Below are positions 1-7,768 of a DNA stretch of 22,495 nucleotides, piece after piece. Within the stretch, counting starts at the first letter, position 1. Every line of letters starts with the position of its first letter. The stretch spans positions 1-22,495 of the forward strand of contig CAYWLS010000040.1 in NCBI GenBank assembly GCA_964458605.1, in the 5' to 3' direction. The DNA comes from JBBSNV01 sp964458605 (GTDB taxonomy: Bacteria > Pseudomonadota > Alphaproteobacteria > Reyranellales > JAQSWP01). The notes beneath the pieces are model-generated. The model was not told where the DNA came from, did no database searches, and was given only the letters and a program-made list of their open reading frames with translations. Position numbers and translations under genes: made by a program.

Positions 1-20
1 TCGCCAAGATCATCAAGTAA
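1..20 (+). CDS. tuf: C-terminal end of a probable elongation factor Tu (partial)
   Basis: Only the last five sense codons (A-K-I-I-K) and a TAA stop at 18-20 are inside the window. An A/S/T-K-I-I ending fits the usual C-terminus of EF-Tu, and tuf is the usual gene before rpsJ in alphaproteobacterial str-S10 clusters. The identification therefore rests on a very short tail plus gene order. EF-Tu delivers aminoacyl-tRNA to the ribosome as a GTP complex. Confidence 0.55.
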
Positions 21-31
21 CTGATATCTCG

Positions 32-59
32 GCCCCGGACCCTCCGGTCCGGGGCTTCT
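32..59 (+). terminator. Terminator-like hairpin between tuf and rpsJ
   Basis: A perfect 10-bp inverted repeat (arms 32-41 and 46-55) with a 4-base loop is followed by a short pyrimidine run, TTCTC. The stem is very GC-rich, but the T tract is poor. It may be a leaky terminator or attenuator that lowers transcription from tuf into the S10 genes, or an RNA processing site. It ends only about 25 bases before the rpsJ start, so no separate strong promoter for rpsJ fits between them. Confidence 0.55.
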
Positions 60-79
60 CATGCAAGCGAGCTAAAGTC

Positions 80-394
80 ATGGAAAGCCAAAACATCCGC
101 ATCCGGCTCAAGGCCTTCGATCATCGCGTGCTCGATCAGTCGACCAGCGAGATCGTCAGCACCGCCAAGCGGACCGGCGCGCGCGTGCGTGGCCCGATCC
201 CGCTGCCGACGCGGATCGAGCGTTTCACGGTCAATCGCTCGCCGGTGATCGATAAGAAGTCGCGCGAACAGTTCGAGATCCGCACCCACAAGCGGGTGCT
301 GGATATCGTCGAGCCGACGCCGCAGACGGTCGATGCTTTGATGAAGCTCGACCTGGCTGCCGGCGTCGACGTCGAGATCAAGCTCGGTCACTGA
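80..394 (+). CDS. rpsJ: 30S ribosomal protein S10
   Basis: The 104-residue product matches S10 in length and pattern: it opens M-E-S-Q-N-I-R-I-R-L-K-A-F-D-H and contains the conserved GPIPLPT stretch near residues 38-44. S10 sits in the 30S head and, as NusE, partners NusB in transcription antitermination. This is the first gene of the S10 operon here. The ATG at 80 has only a weak ribosome-binding site upstream, but the N-terminus agrees with the family and nothing better is available. rplC follows after 29 bases. Confidence 0.97.
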   Translation: MESQNIRIRLKAFDHRVLDQSTSEIVSTAKRTGARVRGPIPLPTRIERFTVNRSPVIDKKSREQFEIRTHKRVLDIVEPTPQTVDALMKLDLAAGVDVEIKLGH

Positions 395-423
395 TCGGGC
401 GCGGATAGCGAAGGAACGAGACA

Positions 424-1152
424 ATGCGTTGCGGTCTGATTGCCCAGAAAGTCGGCATGACCCGCGTCTTCACCGACGAGGGTGAGGATGTGCCGGTCAC
501 CGTGCTGAAGGTGGACAACGTCCAGGTCGTGGCCGTGCGGACGGCGGAGAAGGATGGCTATTCGGCCGTCCAGCTCGGCATCGGCAAGGCCAAGGTCAAG
601 AACGTCAGCAAGCCGGTGCGTGGCCACTATGCCAAGGCCAAGATCGAGCCCAAGAGCAAGCTGGCCGAGTTCCGCGTGTCGGACGACGCGCTGCTCGAGG
701 TCGGCGCCGAGCTGTCGGCGGCGCATTTCGTGCCGGGCCAGTTCGTCGACGTGACCGGCACCTCGATCGGCAAGGGCTTTGCCGGCGCCATGAAGCGCTG
801 GAATTTCCGCGGCCTCGAAGCCAGCCACGGCGTTTCGATCTCGCATCGTTCGCATGGTTCGACCGGCAACCGTCAGGATCCCGGCCGCACCTTCCCGAAC
901 AAGAAGATGGCCGGCCATCTGGGCGCCGAGCGCGTCACCACCTTGAACCTCAAGGTCGTGGCGGCTGACGATGCCCAGGGCCTGCTGATGGTGCGCGGCG
1001 CCGTACCGGGCCACGACGGCGGCTACGTGCTGGTGCGCGATGCCGTCAAGCGCAAGGCGCCGAAGGACCTGCCGTTCCCCGCCGGTCTGCGCCAGGCGAG
1101 CGGCGAGGCGGCGGACGCGCCGGCCGAAGCGGCGCCAGAGAACAAGGAATAG
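424..1152 (+). CDS. rplC: 50S ribosomal protein L3
   Basis: The 242-residue protein binds near the 3' end of 23S rRNA and is an early assembly protein of the large subunit. It starts MRCGLIAQKVGMT and carries the conserved core GTSIGKGFAG-MKRWNFRG (about residues 112-130) and GNRQDPGR (148-155). Gln151 aligns with the E. coli L3 glutamine (Gln150) that PrmB methylates. The last roughly 20 residues form an Ala/Glu/Pro-rich tail beyond the E. coli length. AAGGA at 411-415 is a good Shine-Dalgarno for this ATG. It is followed by rplD after 4 bases. Confidence 0.98.
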   Translation: MRCGLIAQKVGMTRVFTDEGEDVPVTVLKVDNVQVVAVRTAEKDGYSAVQLGIGKAKVKNVSKPVRGHYAKAKIEPKSKLAEFRVSDDALLEVGAELSAAHFVPGQFVDVTGTSIGKGFAGAMKRWNFRGLEASHGVSISHRSHGSTGNRQDPGRTFPNKKMAGHLGAERVTTLNLKVVAADDAQGLLMVRGAVPGHDGGYVLVRDAVKRKAPKDLPFPAGLRQASGEAADAPAEAAPENKE

Positions 1153-1156
1153 GGCG

Positions 1157-1777
1157 ATGAAGCTCGACGTCAAAAAGCTCGACGGCAGCGATGCCGGCAG
1201 CATCGATCTCGCCGACGCGATTTTCGGCCTGCCGGTGCGCAAGGATCTGCTGGCCCGCATGGTCAACTACCAGCTGGCCAAGCGTCGCGCCGGCACGCAC
1301 AAGAGCAAGGGCCGCGCCGAGGTGAAGGCGACCTCGAAGAAGATGTACGCCCAAAAGGGCACCGGCCGGGCGCGTCACGGCAACGAGGCGGCGCCGCAGT
1401 TCCGCGGCGGCGGCAAGGCGTTCGGTCCGGTGGTGCGCGACCACGCCCACGAGCTGCCGAAGAAGGTGCGCAAGCTGGCGCTCAAGACCGCGCTGTCGGC
1501 CAAGCAGGCCGAGGGCAAGCTGGTCGTGGTCGACAGCGTGTCGCTGGAAGAAGCCAAGACCACCAAGCTGGCCGCGTCGTTCGGCAAGCTCGGCCTGGGC
1601 AGCGTGCTGGTGATCGACGGTCCGGAAGTGAACGCCAATTTCAGCCGCGCCGCCCGCAACATCGCCCATGTCGACGTGCTGCCCCAGCAGGGCGCCAACG
1701 TCTACGACATCCTGCGCCGCGACACGCTGGTGCTGACCCGCGAAGCGGTCAAGCACCTGGAGGAGCGCCTGAAATGA
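1157..1777 (+). CDS. rplD: 50S ribosomal protein L4
   Basis: The 206-residue protein starts MKLDVKKLDG at 1157. A longer open frame extends upstream into rplC, but it has no homology to L4, and AAGGA at 1144-1148 is correctly spaced for the 1157 start. The core includes the conserved basic loop with KMYAQKGTGRARHG and the FRGGG motif, which reaches into the peptide exit tunnel in L4 structures. In E. coli L4 also represses the S10 operon; whether that holds here cannot be seen. It overlaps rplW by 4 bases (ATGA). Confidence 0.98.
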   Translation: MKLDVKKLDGSDAGSIDLADAIFGLPVRKDLLARMVNYQLAKRRAGTHKSKGRAEVKATSKKMYAQKGTGRARHGNEAAPQFRGGGKAFGPVVRDHAHELPKKVRKLALKTALSAKQAEGKLVVVDSVSLEEAKTTKLAASFGKLGLGSVLVIDGPEVNANFSRAARNIAHVDVLPQQGANVYDILRRDTLVLTREAVKHLEERLK

Positions 1778-2091
1778 ACAAGATCGCCCCGCCGAAACTG
1801 ACCCGCGAGCAGATGTACGACCTGATCCGTTCGCCGGTGATCACCGAAAAGGCGACGCTGAACGGCGAGCATGGCCACGTCACGTTCCGCGTGCCGCTCG
1901 ATGCCACCAAGCCCGAGATCAAGGTTGCGGTCGAGACCCTGTTCAAGGTCAAGGTCACTGCCGTCAACACGCTGCGGGTCAAGGGCAAGAACAAGATTTT
2001 CCGCGGCCGCCGCGGCCAGCGCAGCGATATCAAGAAGGCCATCGTGTCCCTCGCCGAGGGCTCGAAGATCGACGTCACGACCGGCCTGTAA
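1774..2091 (+). CDS. rplW: 50S ribosomal protein L23
   Basis: The 105-residue protein lies at the polypeptide exit site of the 50S subunit, where trigger factor and SRP dock in characterised bacteria. The recognisable features are the YDLIRSPVITEKAT segment, the DATKPEIKVAVE helix and the basic loop VKGKNKIFRGRRGQR. The start at 1774 overlaps the rplD stop as ATGA, with a strong GGAGGAG at 1759-1765 eight bases upstream. This indicates translational coupling to rplD. Confidence 0.97.
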   Translation: MNKIAPPKLTREQMYDLIRSPVITEKATLNGEHGHVTFRVPLDATKPEIKVAVETLFKVKVTAVNTLRVKGKNKIFRGRRGQRSDIKKAIVSLAEGSKIDVTTGL

Positions 2092-2111
2092 GAAAAGAGT
2101 TCGAGGAAGCC

Positions 2112-2939
2112 ATGGCGCTTAAATCCTATAAGCCGAAGACGCCGTCGCAGCGTCACCTGGTCCTGGTCGACCGGTCCGAGCTGTGGAAGGGCAAGCCCGT
2201 CAAGGCGCTGACCCGCGGCAAGTCCAACACCGGCGGCCGCAACAACCACGGCCACATCACCGGCCACCATCGCGGCGGCGGCCACAAGCGCCGCCTGCGC
2301 ACGATCGACTTCAAGCGCACCAAGTTCGACATGCCGGCCAAGGTCGAGCGGCTCGAATACGATCCCAACCGGTCGGGCTTCATCGCCCTGATCCGCTACG
2401 AGGACGGCGAGCAGGCCTACATCCTGGCGCCGCAGCGCCTGAAGGTGGGCGACAGCGTGGTGTCCGGCCAGCGCGTCGACGTCAAGCCGGGCAATGCGAT
2501 GCCGCTGGGCAACATGCCGGTCGGCACCATCGTCCACAATATCGAGATGCATATCGGCAAGGGCGGCCAGCTGGCGCGCGCCGCCGGCACCTACGCCCAG
2601 CTGGTGGCCAAGGACGCCGGCATGGCCCAGCTGAAGCTGAGCTCGGGCGAGCTGCGCATGGTGCGCGGCGAGTGCATGGCGACGATCGGCGCGGTGTCCA
2701 ATCCGGACCAGCAGAACGTCAACTACGGCAAGGCCGGCCGCATGCGCTGGCTGGGCTATCGCCCGCATGTGCGCGGCGTGGCCATGAACCCGATCGACCA
2801 TCCCCATGGCGGCGGCGAAGGCCGCACCTCGGGCGGCCGCCATCCGGTCACCCCGTGGGGCAAGCCGACCAAGGGCAAGAAGACCCGCAACAACAAGTCG
2901 ACGGACAAGTTCATCATCCGTCGCCGCTCGACGCGCTAG
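2112..2939 (+). CDS. rplB: 50S ribosomal protein L2
   Basis: The 275-residue primary rRNA-binding protein supports the peptidyl-transferase centre and subunit joining. It shows GRNNHGHITGHHRGGGHKR near residues 44-62 and the near-invariant C-terminal motif MNPIDHPHGGGEGR (about 225-238), whose histidine corresponds to the functionally important His229 of E. coli. The C-terminus is highly basic. The length is standard for the family. A GAGGAAG sequence directly precedes the ATG. rpsS follows after 12 bases. Confidence 0.98.
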   Translation: MALKSYKPKTPSQRHLVLVDRSELWKGKPVKALTRGKSNTGGRNNHGHITGHHRGGGHKRRLRTIDFKRTKFDMPAKVERLEYDPNRSGFIALIRYEDGEQAYILAPQRLKVGDSVVSGQRVDVKPGNAMPLGNMPVGTIVHNIEMHIGKGGQLARAAGTYAQLVAKDAGMAQLKLSSGELRMVRGECMATIGAVSNPDQQNVNYGKAGRMRWLGYRPHVRGVAMNPIDHPHGGGEGRTSGGRHPVTPWGKPTKGKKTRNNKSTDKFIIRRRSTR

Positions 2940-2951
2940 AGGAGCTAGATC

Positions 2952-3236
2952 GTGGCACGTTCAGTCTGGAAGGGCCCGTTCGTCGACGGCTATCTGCTCA
3001 AGAAGGCGGATGCCGCGCGCCAGTCGGGCCGCAACGAAGTGATCAAGACCTGGTCGCGCCGTTCGACCATCTTGCCGCAGTTCGTCGGCCTGACCTTCGG
3101 CGTCTACAACGGCCAGAAGTTCATCCCCGTGCAGGTCACCGAGGAGATGGTGGGCCACAAGTTCGGCGAGTTCTCGCCGACCCGCATCTTCCACGGCCAT
3201 TCCGGCACCGGCGACAAGAAGGCGGCAGCGAAGTAA
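2952..3236 (+). CDS. rpsS: 30S ribosomal protein S19
   Basis: The 94-residue protein of the 30S head pairs with S13 and contacts the A-site finger region. It starts at a GTG codon and reads MARSVWKGPFVDGYLLKKA, followed by the conserved TWSRRSTILPQFVG and GHKFGEFSPTR segments. The GTG is supported by GAGGAG at 2939-2944, seven bases upstream, and by the exact match to the canonical N-terminus. It is followed two bases later by rplV. Confidence 0.98.
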   Translation: MARSVWKGPFVDGYLLKKADAARQSGRNEVIKTWSRRSTILPQFVGLTFGVYNGQKFIPVQVTEEMVGHKFGEFSPTRIFHGHSGTGDKKAAAK

Positions 3237-3238
3237 CC

Positions 3239-3625
3239 ATGAGCAAGCAAGCCAAACCCCGCCGCCAGGCGGACAACGAGGCCAAGGCCACGTCGCTGAC
3301 CCTGCGTACCAGCCCGCGCAAGCTGAACCTGGTGGCGCAGTCGATCCGCGGCATGTCGGCCCAGGCCGCGCTCGCGCAGCTGACTTTCTCGCCGCGCCGC
3401 ATCGCGCGCGACGTCAAGAAGGCGCTGCAGTCGGCGATCGCCAACGCCGAGAACAACCATCAGCTCGACGTCGACCGGCTGTTCGTGTCCGAGGCGTCGG
3501 TCGGCAAGGCCATTGTGATGAAGCGATTCCATGCGCGCGCGCGCGGCCGCGCCGGCGCGGTCGTCAAGCCGTTCAGCCACCTGACGATCGTGGTGCGCGA
3601 ACGCGAAGAGGCGGAGGCCAAGTAA
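3239..3625 (+). CDS. rplV: 50S ribosomal protein L22
   Basis: The 128-residue protein lines the peptide exit tunnel with L4. The L22 signature is clear: LRTSPRKLNLVAQSIRGMSAQAALAQL in the first half and MKRFHARARGRAG with FSHLTIVV at the end, which includes the tunnel-reaching basic hairpin. A larger frame runs upstream through rplB and rpsS, but only the part from the ATG at 3239 resembles L22. The N-terminus is slightly extended and polar. The ribosome-binding site is weak, so coupling to rpsS (2-base gap) is likely. It overlaps rpsC by one base. Confidence 0.97.
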   Translation: MSKQAKPRRQADNEAKATSLTLRTSPRKLNLVAQSIRGMSAQAALAQLTFSPRRIARDVKKALQSAIANAENNHQLDVDRLFVSEASVGKAIVMKRFHARARGRAGAVVKPFSHLTIVVREREEAEAK

Positions 3626-4320
3626 TGGGTCAGAAAGTCAATCCGATCGGGCTGCGGCTCGGCGTCAACCGGACGTGGGATTCGCGCTGGTACGCCGACG
3701 GCGACTACGCCGCGATGCTCCATGAGGACATCAAGATCCGCAAGTTCCTGCGCAAGCGCCTGGCGCAGGCCGGCATCAGCCGCATCGTCATCGAGCGGCC
3801 GGCCAAGAAGGCCCGCGTCACCCTGCACTCGGCGCGTCCGGGCGTGGTGATCGGCAAGAAGGGCGCCGACATCGAAAAGCTGCGCGCCGATCTCGGTCGG
3901 CTGACCAACTCGGAAGTCGCGTTGAACATCGTCGAAATCCGCAAGCCGGAAATCGACGCGACCTTGATCGCCGAGAACATCGCCCAGCAGCTCGAGCGTC
4001 GCGTCGCCTTCCGCCGCGCCATGAAGCGGGCGGTGCAGTCGGCCATGCGCCTGGGCGCGCTCGGCATCCGGATCAACTGCTCCGGTCGCCTGGGCGGCGC
4101 CGAAATCGCCCGCATGGAGTGGTATCGCGAAGGCCGCGTGCCGCTGCACACGCTGCGCGCCGATATCGACTACGGCACCGCCACCGCCTTCACCACCTTC
4201 GGCACCTGCGGCGTCAAGGTGTGGGTGTTCAAGGGCGAGATCATGGTGCACGACCCGATGGCGCATGAGCGTCGCGCCGAGGAAGCGCATGGCGCTGCCC
4301 AGCCGACGCGGTCGCACTGA
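3625..4320 (+). CDS. rpsC: 30S ribosomal protein S3
   Basis: The 231-residue protein lies at the mRNA entry tunnel of the 30S subunit. It opens MGQKVNPIGLRLGVNRTWDSRWY and contains a type-II KH RNA-binding domain with the GKKG loop at residues 77-80, followed by the S3 C-terminal domain (R-M-E-W-Y-R-E-G-R-V-P-L-H-T-L-R-A). The start codon shares one base with the rplV stop (TAATG), and GGAGG at 3613-3617 lies seven bases upstream. Length is normal. Confidence 0.98.
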   Translation: MGQKVNPIGLRLGVNRTWDSRWYADGDYAAMLHEDIKIRKFLRKRLAQAGISRIVIERPAKKARVTLHSARPGVVIGKKGADIEKLRADLGRLTNSEVALNIVEIRKPEIDATLIAENIAQQLERRVAFRRAMKRAVQSAMRLGALGIRINCSGRLGGAEIARMEWYREGRVPLHTLRADIDYGTATAFTTFGTCGVKVWVFKGEIMVHDPMAHERRAEEAHGAAQPTRSH

Positions 4321-4339
4321 GAGTTGAGGATCCGCGATC

Positions 4340-4762
4340 ATGCTTAGTCCCAAGCGAACCAAATACCGCAAGGCCCACAAGGGCCGCATCCACGGCCAGG
4401 CCAAAGGCGGCACGGCGCTCAATTTCGGCGCCTTCGGTCTGCGCGCCATGGAGCCGTGCCGTCTCACGGCGCGCCAGATCGAGGCCGCCCGCCGCGCCAT
4501 TACCCGCGCCATGAAGCGTTCGGGGCGCGTCTGGATCCGCGTGTTCCCCGACGTGCCGGTGTCGCTGAAGCCCGCCGAAGTCCGCATGGGCTCGGGCAAG
4601 GGCTCGCCGGAGTTCTGGATGTGCCGGGTCAAGCCGGGCCGCATCATGTTCGAGATCGACGGCGTTCCGGTGGCTGTCGCCAAGGAAGCCTTCGATCTGG
4701 CCGCCGCCAAGCTGCCGGTCAAGACCGCCCTGGTGCGTCGCTTGGGCGAAGGAGAACACTGA
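4340..4762 (+). CDS. rplP: 50S ribosomal protein L16
   Basis: The 140-residue protein organises the A-site tRNA region of the 50S subunit. It starts MLSPKRTKYRKAHKGR, which is diagnostic, and carries FGLRAMEPCRLTARQIEAARRA, the basic FPDVPVSLKPAEVRMGSGKG segment and the MFEIDGV stretch. Length is that of the bacterial family. Its stop is separated from rpmC by one base. Confidence 0.98.
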   Translation: MLSPKRTKYRKAHKGRIHGQAKGGTALNFGAFGLRAMEPCRLTARQIEAARRAITRAMKRSGRVWIRVFPDVPVSLKPAEVRMGSGKGSPEFWMCRVKPGRIMFEIDGVPVAVAKEAFDLAAAKLPVKTALVRRLGEGEH

Positions 4763-4763
4763 G

Positions 4764-4970
4764 ATGAAAGCCGAAGAAATCCGCGGCAAGACGGACGACG
4801 AGCTGAACACCACGCTCGCCGACCTGAAGAAGGAGCAGTTCAACCTGCGCTTCCAGCGGGCCAGCGGTCAGCTGAACAACACCGCGCGCTTCCGCGCCAT
4901 CCGCCAGGATATCGCGCGCATCAAGACCGCCCTGGGTTCGCGGACTGCCGCGAAGTCGGCCAAGGCGTAA
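4764..4970 (+). CDS. rpmC: 50S ribosomal protein L29
   Basis: This small 68-residue protein lies near the exit tunnel and forms a long two-helix hairpin. The sequence MKAEEIRGKTDDEL, LADLKKEQFNLRFQ and the R-F-R-A-I-R-Q-D-I-A-R-I-K-T helix are typical of L29. AAGGAG at 4749-4754 lies nine bases before the ATG, inside the end of rplP. The tail is Ala/Lys-rich. Confidence 0.97.
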   Translation: MKAEEIRGKTDDELNTTLADLKKEQFNLRFQRASGQLNNTARFRAIRQDIARIKTALGSRTAAKSAKA

Positions 4971-4982
4971 GGAGTCGAGCCA

Positions 4983-5219
4983 ATGCCCAAGCGCATCCTG
5001 CAAGGCGTCGTCGTCAGCGACAAGATGGACAAGACCATCGTGGTCAAGGTCGAGCGGCGCGTCATGCATCCGGTCTACAAGAAGTTCGTGCGGCAGTCGA
5101 AGAAGTACGCCGCCCACGACGAAGCCAACAAATTCAAGATCGGCGACACCGTGCGCATCGAGGAGTGTCGGCCGTTGTCGCGCTCGAAGCGCTGGCAAGT
5201 GATCGTCGAGACCGCCTGA
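4983..5219 (+). CDS. rpsQ: 30S ribosomal protein S17
   Basis: The 78-residue OB-fold protein is an early binder of the 5' domain of 16S rRNA. It shows MPKRILQGVVVSDKMDKT, then VERRVMHPVYKKFVRQSKKY and the C-terminal ECRPLSRSKRW signature. AAGGAG at 4969-4974, eight bases upstream, supports the start. It follows rpmC by 12 bases. Confidence 0.98.
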   Translation: MPKRILQGVVVSDKMDKTIVVKVERRVMHPVYKKFVRQSKKYAAHDEANKFKIGDTVRIEECRPLSRSKRWQVIVETA

Positions 5220-5244
5220 GCGGACGGCGGTAGGGAGAACAGTC

Positions 5245-5613
5245 ATGATTCAGATGCAGACTAACCTCGATGTCGCCGACAATTCCGGCGCGCGTCGGGT
5301 CCAGTGCATCAAGGTGCTGGGCGGTTCCAAGCGGAAATACGCCAGCGTCGGCGATGTCATCGTGGTGGCCGTGAAGGACGCGATCCCGCGCGGCCGCGTC
5401 AAGAAGGGCGACGTGCAGCAGGCGGTGATCGTGCGCACGGCGCGCGAGATCCGGCGCGCCGATGGCTCGTCGATCCGCTTCGACCGCAATGCGGCGGTGC
5501 TGATCAACAAGCAGGGCGAGCCGATCGGCACCCGTATTTTCGGGCCGGTGACCCGCGAACTGCGCGGCAAGAAGTTCATGAAGATCATCTCGCTGGCGCC
5601 GGAAGTGGTGTGA
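5245..5613 (+). CDS. rplN: 50S ribosomal protein L14
   Basis: The 122-residue protein forms intersubunit bridges and is the docking site of the silencing factor RsfS. It starts MIQMQTNLDVADNSGARRV, the standard alphaproteobacterial N-terminus; the in-frame ATG three codons later is less likely. KVLGGSKRKYA and the VLIN-GEP-GTRIFGPV-REL segment are conserved. Length is exactly the family norm. Confidence 0.98.
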   Translation: MIQMQTNLDVADNSGARRVQCIKVLGGSKRKYASVGDVIVVAVKDAIPRGRVKKGDVQQAVIVRTAREIRRADGSSIRFDRNAAVLINKQGEPIGTRIFGPVTRELRGKKFMKIISLAPEVV

Positions 5614-5621
5614 GGACAGCC

Positions 5622-5939
5622 ATGGCAATGAAAATTCGCAAAGGCGACCAGGTCGTCGTCACCACCGGTCGCGATCGCGGCAAGAAGGGCGAGATCCTGC
5701 GGGTTCTGCCCAAGGAAAACCGCGTCGTGGTGCAGGGCGTGAACATGATCAAGCGCCATACCCGGCCGAGCCGCACCGAGGCCGGCGGCATCGTCGAGCG
5801 CGAGAGCCCGATCCACGCGTCCAACGTGGCGCATGTCGACCCCAAGAGCGGCAAGGCCACTCGGGTCGGTTACAAATCTCTCGAGGACGGCCGCAAGGTG
5901 CGCGTGGCGCGCGCTTCCGGCGAAGTCCTCGACCGCTAA
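5622..5939 (+). CDS. rplX: 50S ribosomal protein L24
   Basis: The 105-residue assembly initiator protein of the 50S subunit begins with a KOW motif: KIRKGDQVVVTTGRDRGKKGEIL (about residues 4-26). VNMIKRHTRPS and GGIVERESPIHASNV follow, all typical of L24. The ATG at 5622 is five bases after a GAGGA; the ATG at 5628 (two codons shorter) is an alternative. It is separated from rplN by 8 bases. Confidence 0.97.
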   Translation: MAMKIRKGDQVVVTTGRDRGKKGEILRVLPKENRVVVQGVNMIKRHTRPSRTEAGGIVERESPIHASNVAHVDPKSGKATRVGYKSLEDGRKVRVARASGEVLDR

Positions 5940-5950
5940 GGAGCATGGCG

Positions 5951-6490
5951 ATGAGCCGCATGCGTGAACATTACGAGCAGGTCGTCAAGCCGGCGCTCCA
6001 GAAGGAGTTCAACTACCAGAACCCGATGGAAGTGCCCAAGCTGGACAAGATCGTCATCAACATGGGCGTCGGCGAGGCGGTCAACGACCGCAAGAAGGTC
6101 GACGCGGCGGTGGCCGATCTCACCGCCATCTCCGGCCAGAAGCCGGTGGTGACGCGCTCCAAGAAGTCGATCGCCACCTTCAAGCTGCGCGAGAACATGG
6201 CGATCGGCTGCAAGGTCACCCTGCGCCGCGAGCAGATGTACGAGTTCATCGATCGCCTAGTGAACATCGCCCTGCCGCGCGTGCGCGACTTCCGCGGACT
6301 GAACGGCAAGTCGTTCGACGGCCGCGGCAACTACGCCATGGGCCTCAAGGAGCAGCTGGTCTTCGCCGAGATCAACTACGACAAGATCGACGAAGTGCGC
6401 GGCATGGACATCATCATCTGCACGACGGCGAAGACCGATGCCGAGGCCAAGGCCTTGCTGCGCGGTTTCTCCTTCCCGTTCGTGAACTGA
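5951..6490 (+). CDS. rplE: 50S ribosomal protein L5
   Basis: L5 is part of the 5S rRNA particle and contacts the P-site tRNA. Conserved stretches are NPMEVPKLDKIVINMGVGEA, SGQKPVVTRSKKSIA, FKLRENMAIGCKVTLR and RDFRGL. Two in-frame ATGs exist, at 5945 and 5951. The AGGAG at 5938-5942 is only two bases from the first but eight from the second, and the second gives 179 residues, the usual L5 length, so I prefer 5951. The 5945 start would add Met-Ala. Confidence 0.96.
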   Translation: MSRMREHYEQVVKPALQKEFNYQNPMEVPKLDKIVINMGVGEAVNDRKKVDAAVADLTAISGQKPVVTRSKKSIATFKLRENMAIGCKVTLRREQMYEFIDRLVNIALPRVRDFRGLNGKSFDGRGNYAMGLKEQLVFAEINYDKIDEVRGMDIIICTTAKTDAEAKALLRGFSFPFVN

Positions 6491-6504
6491 GCCCGGAGCA
6501 GACA

Positions 6505-6810
6505 ATGGCCAAGACCAGTTCCGTCGAAAAGAACAAGCGCCGCGCCGCCATGGCCAAGCGCTATGCCAACCGCCGCGCCGCGCTCAAGGCCGTGATCTAC
6601 GATCGCGACAAGCCGATCGAGGAGCGGTTTACGGCGGCATTGAAGCTGTCGAAGCTGCCGCGCAACAGCTCGCCGATCCGCGTTCGCAACCGCTGCGAAC
6701 TGACCGGCCGGCCGCGCGGCGTGTACCGCAAGCTGAAACTGTCGCGCATTGCATTGCGCGAGCTGGCCTCGTCGGGACAGTTGCCCGGCGTGATCAAGTC
6801 CAGCTGGTAA
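6505..6810 (+). CDS. rpsN: 30S ribosomal protein S14 (zinc-independent long form)
   Basis: The 101-residue protein sits in the 30S head. It is the long form without the CxxC zinc motifs; only one cysteine is present, in RNRCELTGRPRG. The C-terminal segment RGVYRKLKLSRIALRELA with a final tryptophan is diagnostic. The N-terminus shows MAKTSSVEKNKRR and the basic AMAKRYANRRAALK. GGAG at 6495-6498 supports the start. Confidence 0.98.
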   Translation: MAKTSSVEKNKRRAAMAKRYANRRAALKAVIYDRDKPIEERFTAALKLSKLPRNSSPIRVRNRCELTGRPRGVYRKLKLSRIALRELASSGQLPGVIKSSW

Positions 6811-6826
6811 GCGAGGAGCCGATACT

Positions 6827-7225
6827 ATGGCGTTAAGCGATCCATTGGGCGATTTGCTCGCCCGCCTGCGCAACGGGCAGATGGCCGGTCTGGACTCGAT
6901 CGCCGTCCCGGCGTCGCGCCTGCGCACCAACGTACTCGACGTGCTGCAGCGCGAGGGCTACATCCGCGGCTACTTCGAGGAAGAGCTCCGCGGCGGCGTG
7001 CGCGAGCTGCGGGTCGAGCTGAAATACGACAACGGCAAGCCGGTGATCCAGGAGATCTCGCGCGTGTCGCGGCCGGGCCGACGCATCTATTCCAAGATCA
7101 AGGACCTGCCCAAGGTCTATAACGGCCTGGGCATCTCCATCCTGTCGACCCCGCGAGGCGTGATGTCCGATACGGAAGCGCGCACCGCCAATGTCGGCGG
7201 CGAAGTCCTGTGCAGGGTGTTCTAA
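6827..7225 (+). CDS. rpsH: 30S ribosomal protein S8
   Basis: The 132-residue central-domain assembly protein of the 30S subunit also represses the spc operon in E. coli. It starts MALSDPLGDLLARLRNGQ and ends with the family signature GLGISILSTPRGVMSDTEAR-NVGGEVLCRVF. GAGGAG at 6813-6818, eight bases before the ATG, is a strong ribosome-binding site. Its stop overlaps the rplF start by one base (TAATG). Confidence 0.98.
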   Translation: MALSDPLGDLLARLRNGQMAGLDSIAVPASRLRTNVLDVLQREGYIRGYFEEELRGGVRELRVELKYDNGKPVIQEISRVSRPGRRIYSKIKDLPKVYNGLGISILSTPRGVMSDTEARTANVGGEVLCRVF

Positions 7226-7758
7226 TGTCGCGCATCGGTAAAAACCCGGTGGCCATTCCGGCCGGCGTCAATGTCGACCTGGCGGGCCAGACGGTGAAGG
7301 CCAAGGGCAAGAAAGGCGAACTCAGCCTGGTGATCCCGGACGAGATCGCGGTCAGCCGCGACGGCAACGAGGTGGCGGTCAAGCCGCGCGAGTTGACCAA
7401 GCGCAACCGCATGCTGTGGGGCACCGCCCGGGCCAATCTCCGGAACATGTTCCATGGCGTCAGCGAAGGCTACACCGTCAGCCTCGAGATCAACGGCGTC
7501 GGCTATCGCGCCGCGGCCGAGCCCAAGGTGCTGAAGCTGCAGCTGGGCTACAGCCACGACGTCGAATACCGGATCCCGGCCGGCATCGCCATCAAGACGG
7601 CCAAGCCGACCGAAATCGAAATCACCGGCGCCAACAAGCAGCAGGTTGGCCAGGTGGCGGCGGAAATCCGCTCCATGCGCGGCCCCGAGCCTTACAAGGG
7701 CAAGGGCATCAAGTACGCCCAGGAGAAGATCCGTCGTAAGGAAGGCAAGAAGAAGTAA
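7225..7758 (+). CDS. rplF: 50S ribosomal protein L6
   Basis: The 177-residue protein lies near the GTPase-associated centre and has two related domains. It begins MSRIGKNPVAIPAGV and has the C-terminal motif IRSMRGPEPYKGKGIKY (about residues 149-165), the best L6 marker. An upstream in-frame ATG at 7210 would add five residues (MQGVL) inside rpsH and does not match the family; the 7225 ATG overlaps the rpsH stop and is preferred. Confidence 0.98.
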   Translation: MSRIGKNPVAIPAGVNVDLAGQTVKAKGKKGELSLVIPDEIAVSRDGNEVAVKPRELTKRNRMLWGTARANLRNMFHGVSEGYTVSLEINGVGYRAAAEPKVLKLQLGYSHDVEYRIPAGIAIKTAKPTEIEITGANKQQVGQVAAEIRSMRGPEPYKGKGIKYAQEKIRRKEGKKK

Positions 7759-7768
7759 GGACCGAACC

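Noticed and set aside
2183..3238. Long plus-strand frame running through rplB and rpsS into rplV
   Set aside because: Only the part from 3239 resembles a protein family (L22); the rest is an Arg/Gln-rich out-of-frame reading of rplB and rpsS.
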